Assembly (NCBI RefSeq): GCF_900102725.1
Contig: NZ_FNJW01000008.1
Coordinates: 2,082,501-2,146,500 of the forward strand
Length of the DNA stretch: 64,000 nucleotides
Reading direction: 5' to 3'
Source of the DNA: Carnobacterium viridans
GTDB taxonomy: Bacteria; Bacillota; Bacilli; Lactobacillales; Carnobacteriaceae
The notes under the pieces were generated by a model, which worked only from the letters and a program-made list of their open reading frames with translations, was not told where the DNA came from and searched no databases. Each line of letters starts with the position of its first letter. The stretch's first letter is position 1. A program made the position numbers and the translations under genes. Shown here piece by piece: positions 20,757 through 29,011 of this stretch.

Positions 20757-21368
20757 TCAGTAAAAATCTGATCTATCAGGTGATTCTGTAGGCGGAAAGT
20801 CGTCTTCAATTTCTAAGTCGCCATCAGTATTGATGCTGGGATCTAAATCAGTTTCGTCATAATCAAATTCTAAATGTTGATTTCTAATAGAGCGTGGTTG
20901 ACGTTCACCACGGGCTAAATCAGAAGGCTCATCTTCAAGGTAGACATCTGTTGGATAAATACCTGCTGTATCTTCTTCCATAGTATCGGTCTCAATAGGG
21001 TAGTGTGTGACTCTATTGCCGGCAATAGATGTTTCATTATCTAGAAGAACAACAATGTTACCTTGTTCAATAGCATCTTTATAGTCCGAAAAACTATCTT
21101 CACGATGTTTCAATGAATAAAGTTTTGTATCTTCATCAGCACCTGAAGAGAAAACTGCTTTTATTTTATCTCCTAATGAGTTTTCAGTAGTTGATTTAGA
21201 AGGCGGAACAAATACATCTATATCGGTTTGATTGCGAATGGATTGGCTGATTTTAGCATTTGTCACTAGCGTAATTGAATCCTTTAAACTTCCTTCAGAT
21301 AAAAGTTGATTAACTTTTTGCAATGCTGCTGTTTCAGATGAGTAACTTCCAATAACGCTTTTTATCAT
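20757..21368 (-). CDS. General stress protein 17M-like (YflT domain) protein
   Basis: The 203-residue protein begins with a YflT domain (MIKSVIGSYSSETAALQKVNQLLSEG, about 1-100), the 'heat-induced stress protein' fold of Bacillus general stress protein 17M. The C-terminal half is acidic and probably disordered (EDEPSDLARGERQPRS, then a Asp/Glu-rich tail). Its biochemical role is unknown. The start is ATG 21368, placed 9 nt after AGGAG; GTG codons further up overlap the ribosome binding site. A second YflT-domain protein is encoded at 43349. I place it in general stress defence by family only. Confidence 0.82.
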   Translation of the reverse strand: MIKSVIGSYSSETAALQKVNQLLSEGSLKDSITLVTNAKISQSIRNQTDIDVFVPPSKSTTENSLGDKIKAVFSSGADEDTKLYSLKHREDSFSDYKDAIEQGNIVVLLDNETSIAGNRVTHYPIETDTMEEDTAGIYPTDVYLEDEPSDLARGERQPRSIRNQHLEFDYDETDLDPSINTDGDLEIEDDFPPTESPDRSDFY

Positions 21369-21528
21369 ATACACCACTCCTCTTTCTCCTATAATTGGTA
21401 TTTAGTTATAGTGAGTATACTTGGAAAGAAAAGAGAATACAATTAATAAGGTAAGGCTAACTAATTGGAATAAAAAGAATGAATAAAATACCTATTCAAC
21501 AAGAATCTAACTAGATTGATCAACACGT

Positions 21529-22365
21529 TTAAAAAATAAACTTCGTAGAAAATTCCTTCATTGCAAAAGGAATAGACTCGATAATTTGTGAAGGAAGCAC
21601 AACATACTGTTTTTTAGCTAAATCATCTCCAAGTTTACTGTGTAGAAAAACAGCGGTAATAATCGCAAAACGATAATTTTTAAATTGAGCACTACAACCT
21701 GCTATCATACCGGCTAATGTATCTCCCATGCCACCAGTTGCCATTGCAGGATTTCCAGCACTGTTTTTCCAAACGTCATCTAAAAAATAAATTTCAGTTC
21801 GAGATTGTTTCAAAACTACAGTTGCTTTTAGTTCTTTTCTAGCTTGGACATTTAGGGTTTCATTTTGCTCAGCGGGCTTTAAGCGAGAGAGCTTTTGCCA
21901 TTCTCCTAAATGAGGTGTGTACGTTGTTTTAGCTATAGGAGTTTTCAAATTATTTTTAGCCATTAAAGTTATGGCACTGCCGTCAATAATTAACCGCTGC
22001 TCTTTTGTGACACTCTCTAGAACAGATTTCAAAATAGCTAGTGATTCAGCAGAGAGACCTAGTCCAGGTCCAATGACAATCACTGTAGCTGTCGACAATT
22101 GTTTAAGCAAACGATCTTCATTGTACATATCAATGACCATCGCTTCGGGAAGCCGAGCGTGTAAAGCGACATGGTTCACCTTAGCCGTGGCCACTGTGAC
22201 TAATCCAGCCCCACTGTAGACAGCTGCGCTAGCTGTGAGGATGATTGCTCCGCCCATATCTTCATTTCCGCCTATCACAAGTACACGTCCATAATCTACT
22301 TTGTGGCTATCTGTACTTCTTTTTGGAATCATGCCTTGAATTGTTTCTCTATTTATTTCTTTCAC
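21529..22365 (-). CDS. nnrD: ADP-dependent NAD(P)H-hydrate dehydratase
   Basis: NnrD repairs damaged NADH/NADPH hydrates in the cytoplasm, using ADP. The 278-residue ribokinase-like protein shows VIGGNEDMGGAIILTASAAVYSGAGLVTVAT (about 30-60), a GPGLG loop at 99-103 and the key GGMGDTLAGMIAG anion-hole/catalytic motif at 211-223. There is no N-terminal epimerase domain, so the epimerase NnrE must be elsewhere. The start is GTG 22365, with GGAGGG 8 nt upstream. It is monocistronic as far as the sequence shows. Confidence 0.92.
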   Translation of the reverse strand: MKEINRETIQGMIPKRSTDSHKVDYGRVLVIGGNEDMGGAIILTASAAVYSGAGLVTVATAKVNHVALHARLPEAMVIDMYNEDRLLKQLSTATVIVIGPGLGLSAESLAILKSVLESVTKEQRLIIDGSAITLMAKNNLKTPIAKTTYTPHLGEWQKLSRLKPAEQNETLNVQARKELKATVVLKQSRTEIYFLDDVWKNSAGNPAMATGGMGDTLAGMIAGCSAQFKNYRFAIITAVFLHSKLGDDLAKKQYVVLPSQIIESIPFAMKEFSTKFIF

Positions 22366-22552
22366 TTAAGACCCTCCATTAACGACAAATAAGTTGTAGT
22401 ATGTTCCCATTGATTATAGAATGAATAGGTATTTTTTGCACGAATCTTTCTTTGTAGTGTGAGTGAAATAAAAATTAGGACTAGTCGTTGGTCTTAGAAA
22501 CGAAAAGTGATATGATAGACGTGTTGATAAAATATTAAGGAGTGTTGTATAA

Positions 22553-23953
22553 ATGGCAATTGATTGGAAAAAAGAAGCAGCTGCTCGAAAAGAAGATTTT
22601 TTAGCAGACTTAATAGAATTACTTAAAATTGACAGCGTCCGTGATGATAGTAAAGCTACAAATGATGCTCCAGTAGGTCCAGGACCAAAAGAAGCGTTAG
22701 AAGCATTCTTGGCTTTAGGAGAAAGAGATGGCTTTGTTACTAAGAACGTGGGAAATTTAGCTGGACATATTGAATACGGTGATGGAGACGAAACAATGGG
22801 TGTTTTTGCTCACGTGGATGTAGTACCCGTTGGAACAGGGTGGGAAACCGACCCATTCAGTCCTGTAATCAAAGATAACCGTGTCTATGCTCGTGGATCT
22901 AGTGACGATAAAGGACCAGGTGTGGCAGCCTATTATGCGTTGAAAATGATTAAAGATTTAGAACTGCCAATTTCTAAAAAAATTCGCTTTATTATTGGAA
23001 CAGATGAAGAGAGCGGCTGGATGTGTATGGATCATTACTTAGCTCATGAACCAATTCCAGACTTTGGTTTTTCACCAGATGCAGAATTTCCTATTATTAA
23101 CGGTGAAAAAGGAATCTTGACTGTCTATGTAAATACAAAAGGAAATAACAAAGGCGGAAAAAATGAGTTGATCAGTTTTGATGCTGGTTTGCGTGAAAAT
23201 ATGGTACCACAAGATGCTACTGCTATTTTTACAACTCAAGAAGCTGAACAAATTGAAAAAGACTTTTATAATTTTGTTGAAGTTTCTCCAATTACTGGAA
23301 CGATTAAAATAATTGATGATCAAGTTGTGATCGAAGTAGGAGGAAAAGCGGCTCATGGTATGGCACCACATCTAGGGATTAATGCTGGAACTTATCTAGC
23401 TGCATTCTTAAATCGCTATTCATTTGGCGGAGATGCTAAAAACTTCTTACAACTGACAACAGACTATTTACACGAAGATACAAAAGCTGAAAAATTAGGA
23501 TTGAACTATATCGATGACGTCATGGGAGATCTTACAATGAATTCAGGCGTATTTACGTTCACACCTGAAGATGGTGGAGTGATTGCAGTGAATCTGCGCT
23601 TCCCTAAAGGTGTAACACCTGAAGGAATCGAAATCAAAATGGAAAGCGAACTTGCAGAATTTGGAGTAACGCTTAGCCGAGGCAAAGAACAAATGCCGCA
23701 TTATGTATCTGCTGAAGATCCACTAGTGAAAACATTGCTGGATGTTTATCAAAGACAAACTGGTCTAGAAGCTCATGAACAAACAATTGGCGGTGGAACA
23801 TATGGACGATTGTTAGAGCGTGGAGTAGCTTATGGAGCAATGTTCCCTAACAGCATTGATACAATGCACCAAGCCAATGAGTTTATGGCTATTGATGACT
23901 TGATGAATGCAATGAGTATATACGCAGAAGCAATCTACGAACTCATTAAATAA
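22553..23953 (+). CDS. pepV: Dipeptidase PepV (M20 family)
   Basis: PepV is a cytosolic zinc dipeptidase that frees amino acids from imported dipeptides, typical of lactic acid bacteria. The 466-residue length matches the family. Metal ligands and catalytic residues are visible: His87-x-Asp89 in FAHVDVVPVG, Asp119 in GSSDDKG, Glu152/Glu153 in TDEESG and a late His in NSIDTMHQANE. The lid domain spans roughly 190-370. The start ATG 22553 has AAGGAG about 10 nt upstream. A hairpin at 23957 ends the transcript and also serves the convergent racemase gene. Confidence 0.96.
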   Translation: MAIDWKKEAAARKEDFLADLIELLKIDSVRDDSKATNDAPVGPGPKEALEAFLALGERDGFVTKNVGNLAGHIEYGDGDETMGVFAHVDVVPVGTGWETDPFSPVIKDNRVYARGSSDDKGPGVAAYYALKMIKDLELPISKKIRFIIGTDEESGWMCMDHYLAHEPIPDFGFSPDAEFPIINGEKGILTVYVNTKGNNKGGKNELISFDAGLRENMVPQDATAIFTTQEAEQIEKDFYNFVEVSPITGTIKIIDDQVVIEVGGKAAHGMAPHLGINAGTYLAAFLNRYSFGGDAKNFLQLTTDYLHEDTKAEKLGLNYIDDVMGDLTMNSGVFTFTPEDGGVIAVNLRFPKGVTPEGIEIKMESELAEFGVTLSRGKEQMPHYVSAEDPLVKTLLDVYQRQTGLEAHEQTIGGGTYGRLLERGVAYGAMFPNSIDTMHQANEFMAIDDLMNAMSIYAEAIYELIK

Positions 23954-23956
23954 ACT

Positions 23957-23996
23957 ATAAAAAACAAGATCTCATATAAGAGATCTTGTTTTTTTA
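23957..23996. terminator. Bidirectional terminator between pepV and the racemase
   Basis: AAAAAACAAGATCTCAT / ATAAGAGATCTTGTTTTTTT stem with T-runs on both strands. Confidence 0.88.
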
Positions 23997-24698
23997 AACT
24001 TTTAGTTTCAATTGTTGAGCTAGCTGGTACGTTTTTTCTAAGAGGATTTCTTCAGCATCAATGACAGGGAATTTCTTTAAAGGGTCATGGCTATTAGCAA
24101 GGGAGAGTTCGGTGCATCCAAGTAGTGTAATATCGCTTCCCAGCTGCTGAAATTCTTCGAGAATTTCTTGATAGAGTAAGTGATTGATAATAGATTGCTG
24201 TTTTATATAAGTATAAACTAATTCATTGATTTTATGTTGAAGTGTAGCATCGGGTAGGATAACTTCGTGCCCGTTAAAGATAAGTTCTTGTTCGTATAAT
24301 TGACTGTCTAGTGTCCCTTGAGTCACCGCTAACCCAATTTTTTTTGTAGTATTAGAAGGAATCGTGGCTACTGTTTCTTTTATCATGTTGATGATAGGAA
24401 TAGAGGTAGCATTTATCAAATCATTAATAAAATAATGGGCAGTGTTACAGGGGATAACAATAAAGTCAGGTTTCAAGATATTCAGTTGCTCAATATCTGC
24501 TAATAATGCGGGTAGCGGACTAGGGGCTGAGTTATCAAGGATATACAATGTTCGATCAGGAATTTCAGCGTGATTGAACAACATGTAATTAAAGAAATCT
24601 TGATCCTTTGTAGGGGTATGTTTTTTGTTTAATTCGACTAAAAAATTAGTGGTGGCCAATGTACCCATGCCGCCTAAAATAGCAAAGAAATTCTTCAT
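23994..24698 (-). CDS. Aspartate/glutamate racemase family protein (probable aspartate racemase)
   Basis: The 234-residue enzyme belongs to the PLP-independent Asp/Glu racemases: FAILGGMGTLAT at the N-terminus, Cys84 in PCNTAHYF and a second Cys near 193 in LLGCTELSLA form the two-base active site. Its neighbour upstream on the same strand is an ATP-grasp ligase ending 22 nt before this start, so the pair is likely co-transcribed. The same pairing in Enterococcus faecium supplies D-aspartate for the peptidoglycan cross-bridge. I infer aspartate racemase for that reason. The start at 24698 avoids overlap with the ligase stop. Confidence 0.85.
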   Translation of the reverse strand: MKNFFAILGGMGTLATTNFLVELNKKHTPTKDQDFFNYMLFNHAEIPDRTLYILDNSAPSPLPALLADIEQLNILKPDFIVIPCNTAHYFINDLINATSIPIINMIKETVATIPSNTTKKIGLAVTQGTLDSQLYEQELIFNGHEVILPDATLQHKINELVYTYIKQQSIINHLLYQEILEEFQQLGSDITLLGCTELSLANSHDPLKKFPVIDAEEILLEKTYQLAQQLKLKV

Positions 24699-24720
24699 GA
24701 TTAAGACGACCTTTCTGTTA

Positions 24721-25956
24721 TTAGATAGGATCATAAAGTTGAGGAGGTTGAGGGTAAACTTTAAATTTCTTGAAATAATTTAATGTAGCAATAGTAACAT
24801 ACAGTTTTCGTTTCATACTTGGTTCTTCTTGACTTGCTAAAGGATGGTAAACTTCTTTTGATTTATACAATTGTCTGACGATTTTTTTTAGTTCATTTGA
24901 TTGAATGTTATCCAGTAATAATTTTTTTGGAACGGTAGAGTATAAAATTTGTTTATCTGCAACAGAATAGTCAATAGATTGATTTTCAATAAAATCTTTT
25001 ACATAGTAAGTAGCGGTATTTTTCCCAGCAGCAGTCACATAATAGTTGCTGCGTCCAAGGCGGGCATTGAGTTCGAAAAATTTATACGTTTGATCACGCG
25101 AATCGTATTTGACATCATAATTAGAAAATCCAGTCCATCCTGTAGCTTTGACCAATTTTTTTACATCACGAACAATTTGATCATCTTTTTTTGTTAAAAT
25201 AGCAAGGTGATTCCCAATAGCTGATGGAGTGTGGTCTTCAAGCAGCGTTTGGCCGAACGAAACAACTTTCACTTCACCTGTGCTATGAGAAGAATAAACA
25301 GTAGCAACTCCGACAAAGGAATCATCTCCTGCAATATACTCTTGCAAGATAATTTCATCATCGTATCCATTATCTTTGATGTTTTGGATGATCTTTTTGT
25401 AAGACTCTTGATTTTTACAAATATAAACCTTTTCTTTACCAGGGAAGTCAATTGAATGGTATTTCATACTATCAGCAGGTTTTATAATTATTGGAAAGTC
25501 AAATGGCAGTACTGCTTCATAATCAGTTATTACTAATGTCTTAGGGTATGGAACCCCTTCTTGTTCACAAATTTTATAAAAACTTGCTTTATTTGTTGCG
25601 GGATAAAAAAGTTCTTTATCCACATAAGGAATGACCCAGCTAACAGGAAATAAAATTTTATGATTGATGATCAATTCTACATAATTGTCTGTACTGGCCA
25701 GAACGATTTTTTTTGTGTTGGGATAGCGGTTTTCAATAGCGTTTAACAATTTGCCTAGTACTTCTGGTTGCATCATGTTAGGCTCAATTATAGGGTCAAT
25801 AAATATAGAATGATCTATAGGTCCAGTAATCATCGTACATAAAACAAGCGAAGTTGTATTGTAAGCTTCATAAAATGACCTTGCTGTACTATAGGCACCT
25901 AGATTGCCTCCTAAAATAATTGGAATAAAAGGCTGTAATTCAATAGAAGTTGGCAT
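24721..25956 (-). CDS. ATP-grasp D-aspartate ligase (peptidoglycan cross-bridge)
   Basis: The 411-residue protein has an ATP-grasp fold: PFDFPIIIKPADSMKYHS (nucleotide lysine, near 150-165), EIILQEYIAGDDSFVGVATVY (near 205-225) and FFELNARLGRSNYYVTAAG (metal-binding Asn/Glu, near 310). Length and context match the E. faecium ligase Aslfm, which activates the beta-carboxyl of D-aspartate and adds it to the side chain of L-Lys in the peptidoglycan precursor. The racemase follows directly. If right, the cell wall is of the L-Lys–D-Asp type. Start ATG 25956 with GAAAGGACTG about 6 nt upstream. Function is inferred from the pair, not proven. Confidence 0.78.
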   Translation of the reverse strand: MPTSIELQPFIPIILGGNLGAYSTARSFYEAYNTTSLVLCTMITGPIDHSIFIDPIIEPNMMQPEVLGKLLNAIENRYPNTKKIVLASTDNYVELIINHKILFPVSWVIPYVDKELFYPATNKASFYKICEQEGVPYPKTLVITDYEAVLPFDFPIIIKPADSMKYHSIDFPGKEKVYICKNQESYKKIIQNIKDNGYDDEIILQEYIAGDDSFVGVATVYSSHSTGEVKVVSFGQTLLEDHTPSAIGNHLAILTKKDDQIVRDVKKLVKATGWTGFSNYDVKYDSRDQTYKFFELNARLGRSNYYVTAAGKNTATYYVKDFIENQSIDYSVADKQILYSTVPKKLLLDNIQSNELKKIVRQLYKSKEVYHPLASQEEPSMKRKLYVTIATLNYFKKFKVYPQPPQLYDPI

Positions 25957-26190
25957 GATTAAACAGTCCTTTCAAGGAAAAAGATAAAAGATAGGAAACT
26001 CAGAGGATATTAAACGAAGATAGAGGACTATTTTATAAAAACGGTTTCTTAAATGACAAAATTATAGCATAACTAGTTGATAAAAGCGAAAGATATGAAA
26101 GAGAGAAAATGATAAGAGTTTACTTTGTTGCTGGATTATGAAAAAATGATATCAGAGTGTTCGTATGATGAAAGAAAAGGAGGAGTTTTA

Positions 26191-26976
26191 GTGGATTTAA
26201 ATTTAGCAGGTAAAACAGCTTTAGTGTTGGCATCTAGTCAAGGATTAGGTAAAGCAATAGCAACAGAATTAGTAAAAGAAGGAACAAATGTTATGTTAGC
26301 TAGTCGAGATGATGAAAAACTCCAAAAGGTTCAAAAAGAGTTGACAACCATTGGAAAAGGGAAGGTTGCCTTTTATCCCACCGATCTTACTGAGAATGAA
26401 GACATTCAACAACTTATAGAAGAAACACACAAAATTTTTGGCAAAATCGATATTTTGATTAATAATACTGGAGGACCACCCTCTGGTTCTTTTGAAGATT
26501 TCTCAGATGAAGATTGGGAAAATGCTTTTCATTTAAATTTACTAAGTTACATTCGAACGATTCGAGCAGTTTTGCCAGATTTAAAAGAAAACGGTGGAAA
26601 AATTATTAATATTGCCTCTTCTTCCATTAAACAACCAATTTCAAATTTGATTCTTTCGAATACTTTTCGTTTAGGAATTGTCGGTCTCAGTAAGACGTTA
26701 GCGGAAGAGTTAGGTCCATATAACATTTTAATCAATACGGTTGCGCCAGGGCGAATTGCAACAGATCGTATAACAACTCTAGATGAAATTACGGCTAAAA
26801 ATAAAAATGTGTCTATGGAAGAAATTACAAAAGAAGCTCAAGAAGCTATTCCACTTGGACGTTATGGAACACCGGAAGAATTTGCAAAATTTGTTACTTT
26901 TCTTGTATCAGATGTAAATACGTACGTTACTGGATCATCTTTAATAATCGATGGTGGAAGCATCAAAGCGATTTAG
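26191..26976 (+). CDS. SDR-family oxidoreductase with altered catalytic motif
   Basis: A 261-residue short-chain dehydrogenase fold: cofactor loop LASSQGLGKAIA near 12-23, NNTGGPPSG near 90, and the C-terminal VTGSSLIIDGG. The usual Tyr-x-x-x-Lys pair is missing: after the serine strand NIASSSIKQ the sequence is NLILSNTFRLG, with Ser/Asn and Arg where Tyr and Lys are expected. This matches the 'BKR-like SDR-like' subgroup, often annotated as 3-oxoacyl-ACP reductase without proof. The start is GTG 26191 with AAAGGAGGAG 5 nt upstream. It stands alone, and the true substrate is unknown. Confidence 0.8.
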   Translation: MDLNLAGKTALVLASSQGLGKAIATELVKEGTNVMLASRDDEKLQKVQKELTTIGKGKVAFYPTDLTENEDIQQLIEETHKIFGKIDILINNTGGPPSGSFEDFSDEDWENAFHLNLLSYIRTIRAVLPDLKENGGKIINIASSSIKQPISNLILSNTFRLGIVGLSKTLAEELGPYNILINTVAPGRIATDRITTLDEITAKNKNVSMEEITKEAQEAIPLGRYGTPEEFAKFVTFLVSDVNTYVTGSSLIIDGGSIKAI

Positions 26977-27064
26977 TAAAGAGATTAGTTTTAAACTATC
27001 CAATTATGCTCAATATAGCCTAGATAGATTTTAAGCAGTTGAACGTTTTCAAGGAGGAAAGAAA

Positions 27065-28072
27065 ATGTTGATAAGTGTCATCATGCCGGTATACAATACA
27101 AGTTCAACGCTAGGAGAAGCTGTGAAAAGTGTATTGCAGCAAAGGTATCCTGAATTTGAGTTGATCTTAATTAATGATGGTTCTTCAGATAGCTCCCCAG
27201 AAATATGTGATCTATTAGCGAAAACGGATAAGCGTATTAAAGTTGTTCATCAAGAAAATAAAGGCTTATCAGCAGCCAGAAATAAAGGGATAGAAGTAGC
27301 TTCAGGTGAATTTATTGCCTTTATTGACAGTGATGATCGATTTGATGAGGAGGCTTTTTTGAATTTTTATAAAGCGAGTATCCAATACAAAGGTATGACT
27401 TTATATATCATGAATTTTGATAAGGTATACGGCAGCATCAGTCTACCTAAAAAGAAAAGTAAAAAGAGAATTGTTGTTGAGCCCATTGAACTAATTGAAC
27501 TGATTTTTAATTCTTCTGGAGTAGCTTTCTATACGTGGAACAAGATTTATCATCATAGTTTGTTTCAAAAAGTAACTTTTCCAGAGGGGAAAATTTTTGA
27601 GGATATTGTGACAACTTATCAATTAGCCAAAAATTCTAGTAAGACGGTCATAACAAACGAAATTGGCTATCATTACGTGAGAAGTTCAAATACAATCGTC
27701 AGTAGTAGCTTTTCGCCAGAATACTACGATATCCTAACCAAAACGGAACAATTATACGCATTACTAAAAATAGATTTTCCTGAGTTAAAACATTTGGGTT
27801 TGCAAAAACTGATGGAAAGTATGATTTCTGTAGGATATAAATTAAGTCAAGCTCCTGAGAATAATGATACTGAAGTTTTTAAACAGAGACTCCAGCAAGA
27901 CATTGGACTTTATCAAGAAGACATCACTAACGATAAGAAAATACCACTTTATTATAAAGTAGGCATAAAATTGTTGCAGGGTGAGAGCAGTCTCTATAAA
28001 GAAAATGATAAAGATTCTTTAAAAAAGCGAATTATCGGGGATGCATCCGAGACAGAAGATAAGTCTTTGTAA
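27065..28072 (+). CDS. Family 2 glycosyltransferase
   Basis: The 335-residue enzyme has the GT-A fold at its N-terminus: ISVIMPVYNTSSTLGEAVKSVL (3-24), LINDGSSDSS (36-45), GLSAARNKGIEVASGEFIAFIDSDD (the DxD metal motif near 85-90). There are no clear membrane segments, so it is probably cytoplasmic or membrane-associated. It should move a sugar from a nucleotide donor to a cell-surface polymer, but donor and acceptor cannot be read from sequence. The start ATG 27065 has AAGGAGG 6 nt upstream. It follows the SDR gene by 88 bp and could be co-transcribed or alone. Confidence 0.88.
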   Translation: MLISVIMPVYNTSSTLGEAVKSVLQQRYPEFELILINDGSSDSSPEICDLLAKTDKRIKVVHQENKGLSAARNKGIEVASGEFIAFIDSDDRFDEEAFLNFYKASIQYKGMTLYIMNFDKVYGSISLPKKKSKKRIVVEPIELIELIFNSSGVAFYTWNKIYHHSLFQKVTFPEGKIFEDIVTTYQLAKNSSKTVITNEIGYHYVRSSNTIVSSSFSPEYYDILTKTEQLYALLKIDFPELKHLGLQKLMESMISVGYKLSQAPENNDTEVFKQRLQQDIGLYQEDITNDKKIPLYYKVGIKLLQGESSLYKENDKDSLKKRIIGDASETEDKSL

Positions 28073-28181
28073 GAAAAAGCAAATTTGTTAGTTATTTTGA
28101 CTAAAATTTCAAAATAAATAACAATAACTATTTGTTTTTGGTAAACTATAAGAAATCATCTGCCTGAGGAGGCTGTAACAA

Positions 28182-28889
28182 ATGCAAAATTATAAAACAA
28201 GAAAAGAATTAAAAAATGATACGAAAGCATTGTTTAAAGGAAGATGGAAAGATGCTATTTTATTAAATATTTTTCCAACAATAATTTCAATCGTTATTAC
28301 GCTACTCTTTGCGGCTTTGGTGGTTGCGTTAGTTAATTACTCAGATGCGGGTTCTAATTATTGGTTAAATGATTCTATGATGTCTGACGATGGAAATGGA
28401 ACAAGCAATATTGGTGGTGGAATTTTAACAACTTTCTTTACAGTGGGTATTTCATTTACCTTTTTAGATTGGTTTAGAAATCCCAGTATGGAGATTCAGC
28501 CAATAAAAATGGGGCTACAAGTATTTACGAAAAAATATTTTCTTAGAGTATTGTTGATTTATATTATATCTACAATTTTTACTACTTTATGGAGTTTGTT
28601 GTTTATTATTCCTGGAATCATAAAATCATATGCTTATTCTCAAGCTTACTTAATTTACAAAGATCGCTCTAATCTATCACCAAATGAAAAAATTTCTTCG
28701 CTAGACTGTATTACAGAAAGTAAAAACTTGATGAAAGGCAATAAATGGCGTCTATTCTTACTAGATCTAAGTTTTTTAGGTTGGGGTATATTATCCATTT
28801 TATCCTTAGGTATAGGGTTATTATGGCTGCTTCCTTATCAAAATGCGACAAAAGTTGCCTTTTATGAAGATTTGATTCAATCTAATTAA
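28182..28889 (+). CDS. DUF975 family membrane protein
   Basis: A 235-residue integral membrane protein with about five helices. The N-terminal motif (KTRKELKNDTKALFKGRWKDAILLN) and the FTKKYFLRVLLIYIISTIFTTLWSLLFIIPGIIKSYAYSQAYLIYKD central segment are typical of DUF975, a family of unknown function in lactic acid bacteria. No active-site pattern is apparent. ATG 28182 has GAGGAGG 8 nt upstream. It is closed by a strong terminator. Confidence 0.85.
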   Translation: MQNYKTRKELKNDTKALFKGRWKDAILLNIFPTIISIVITLLFAALVVALVNYSDAGSNYWLNDSMMSDDGNGTSNIGGGILTTFFTVGISFTFLDWFRNPSMEIQPIKMGLQVFTKKYFLRVLLIYIISTIFTTLWSLLFIIPGIIKSYAYSQAYLIYKDRSNLSPNEKISSLDCITESKNLMKGNKWRLFLLDLSFLGWGILSILSLGIGLLWLLPYQNATKVAFYEDLIQSN

Positions 28890-28893
28890 GTTT

Positions 28894-28936
28894 AAAAAAA
28901 GATGGACCGCCAGAGTTGGCTGTCCATCTTTTTTTA
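28894..28936 (+). terminator. Terminator
   Basis: AAAAAAAGATGGAC / GTCCATCTTTTTTT stem with T-run. Confidence 0.9.
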
Positions 28937-29011
28937 AACAAAATGGGAAACTACTACGGACTAGTGGTAAAATAAACAAGTGAATTTAATGCGAAACTAA
29001 AGAGGGATTTT

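Noticed and set aside
28890-29011. Fluoride (crcB) riboswitch upstream of the CLC-F gene
   Set aside because: Neither the GG..GATGG nor the CTGATGRCTCC elements of the motif are present.
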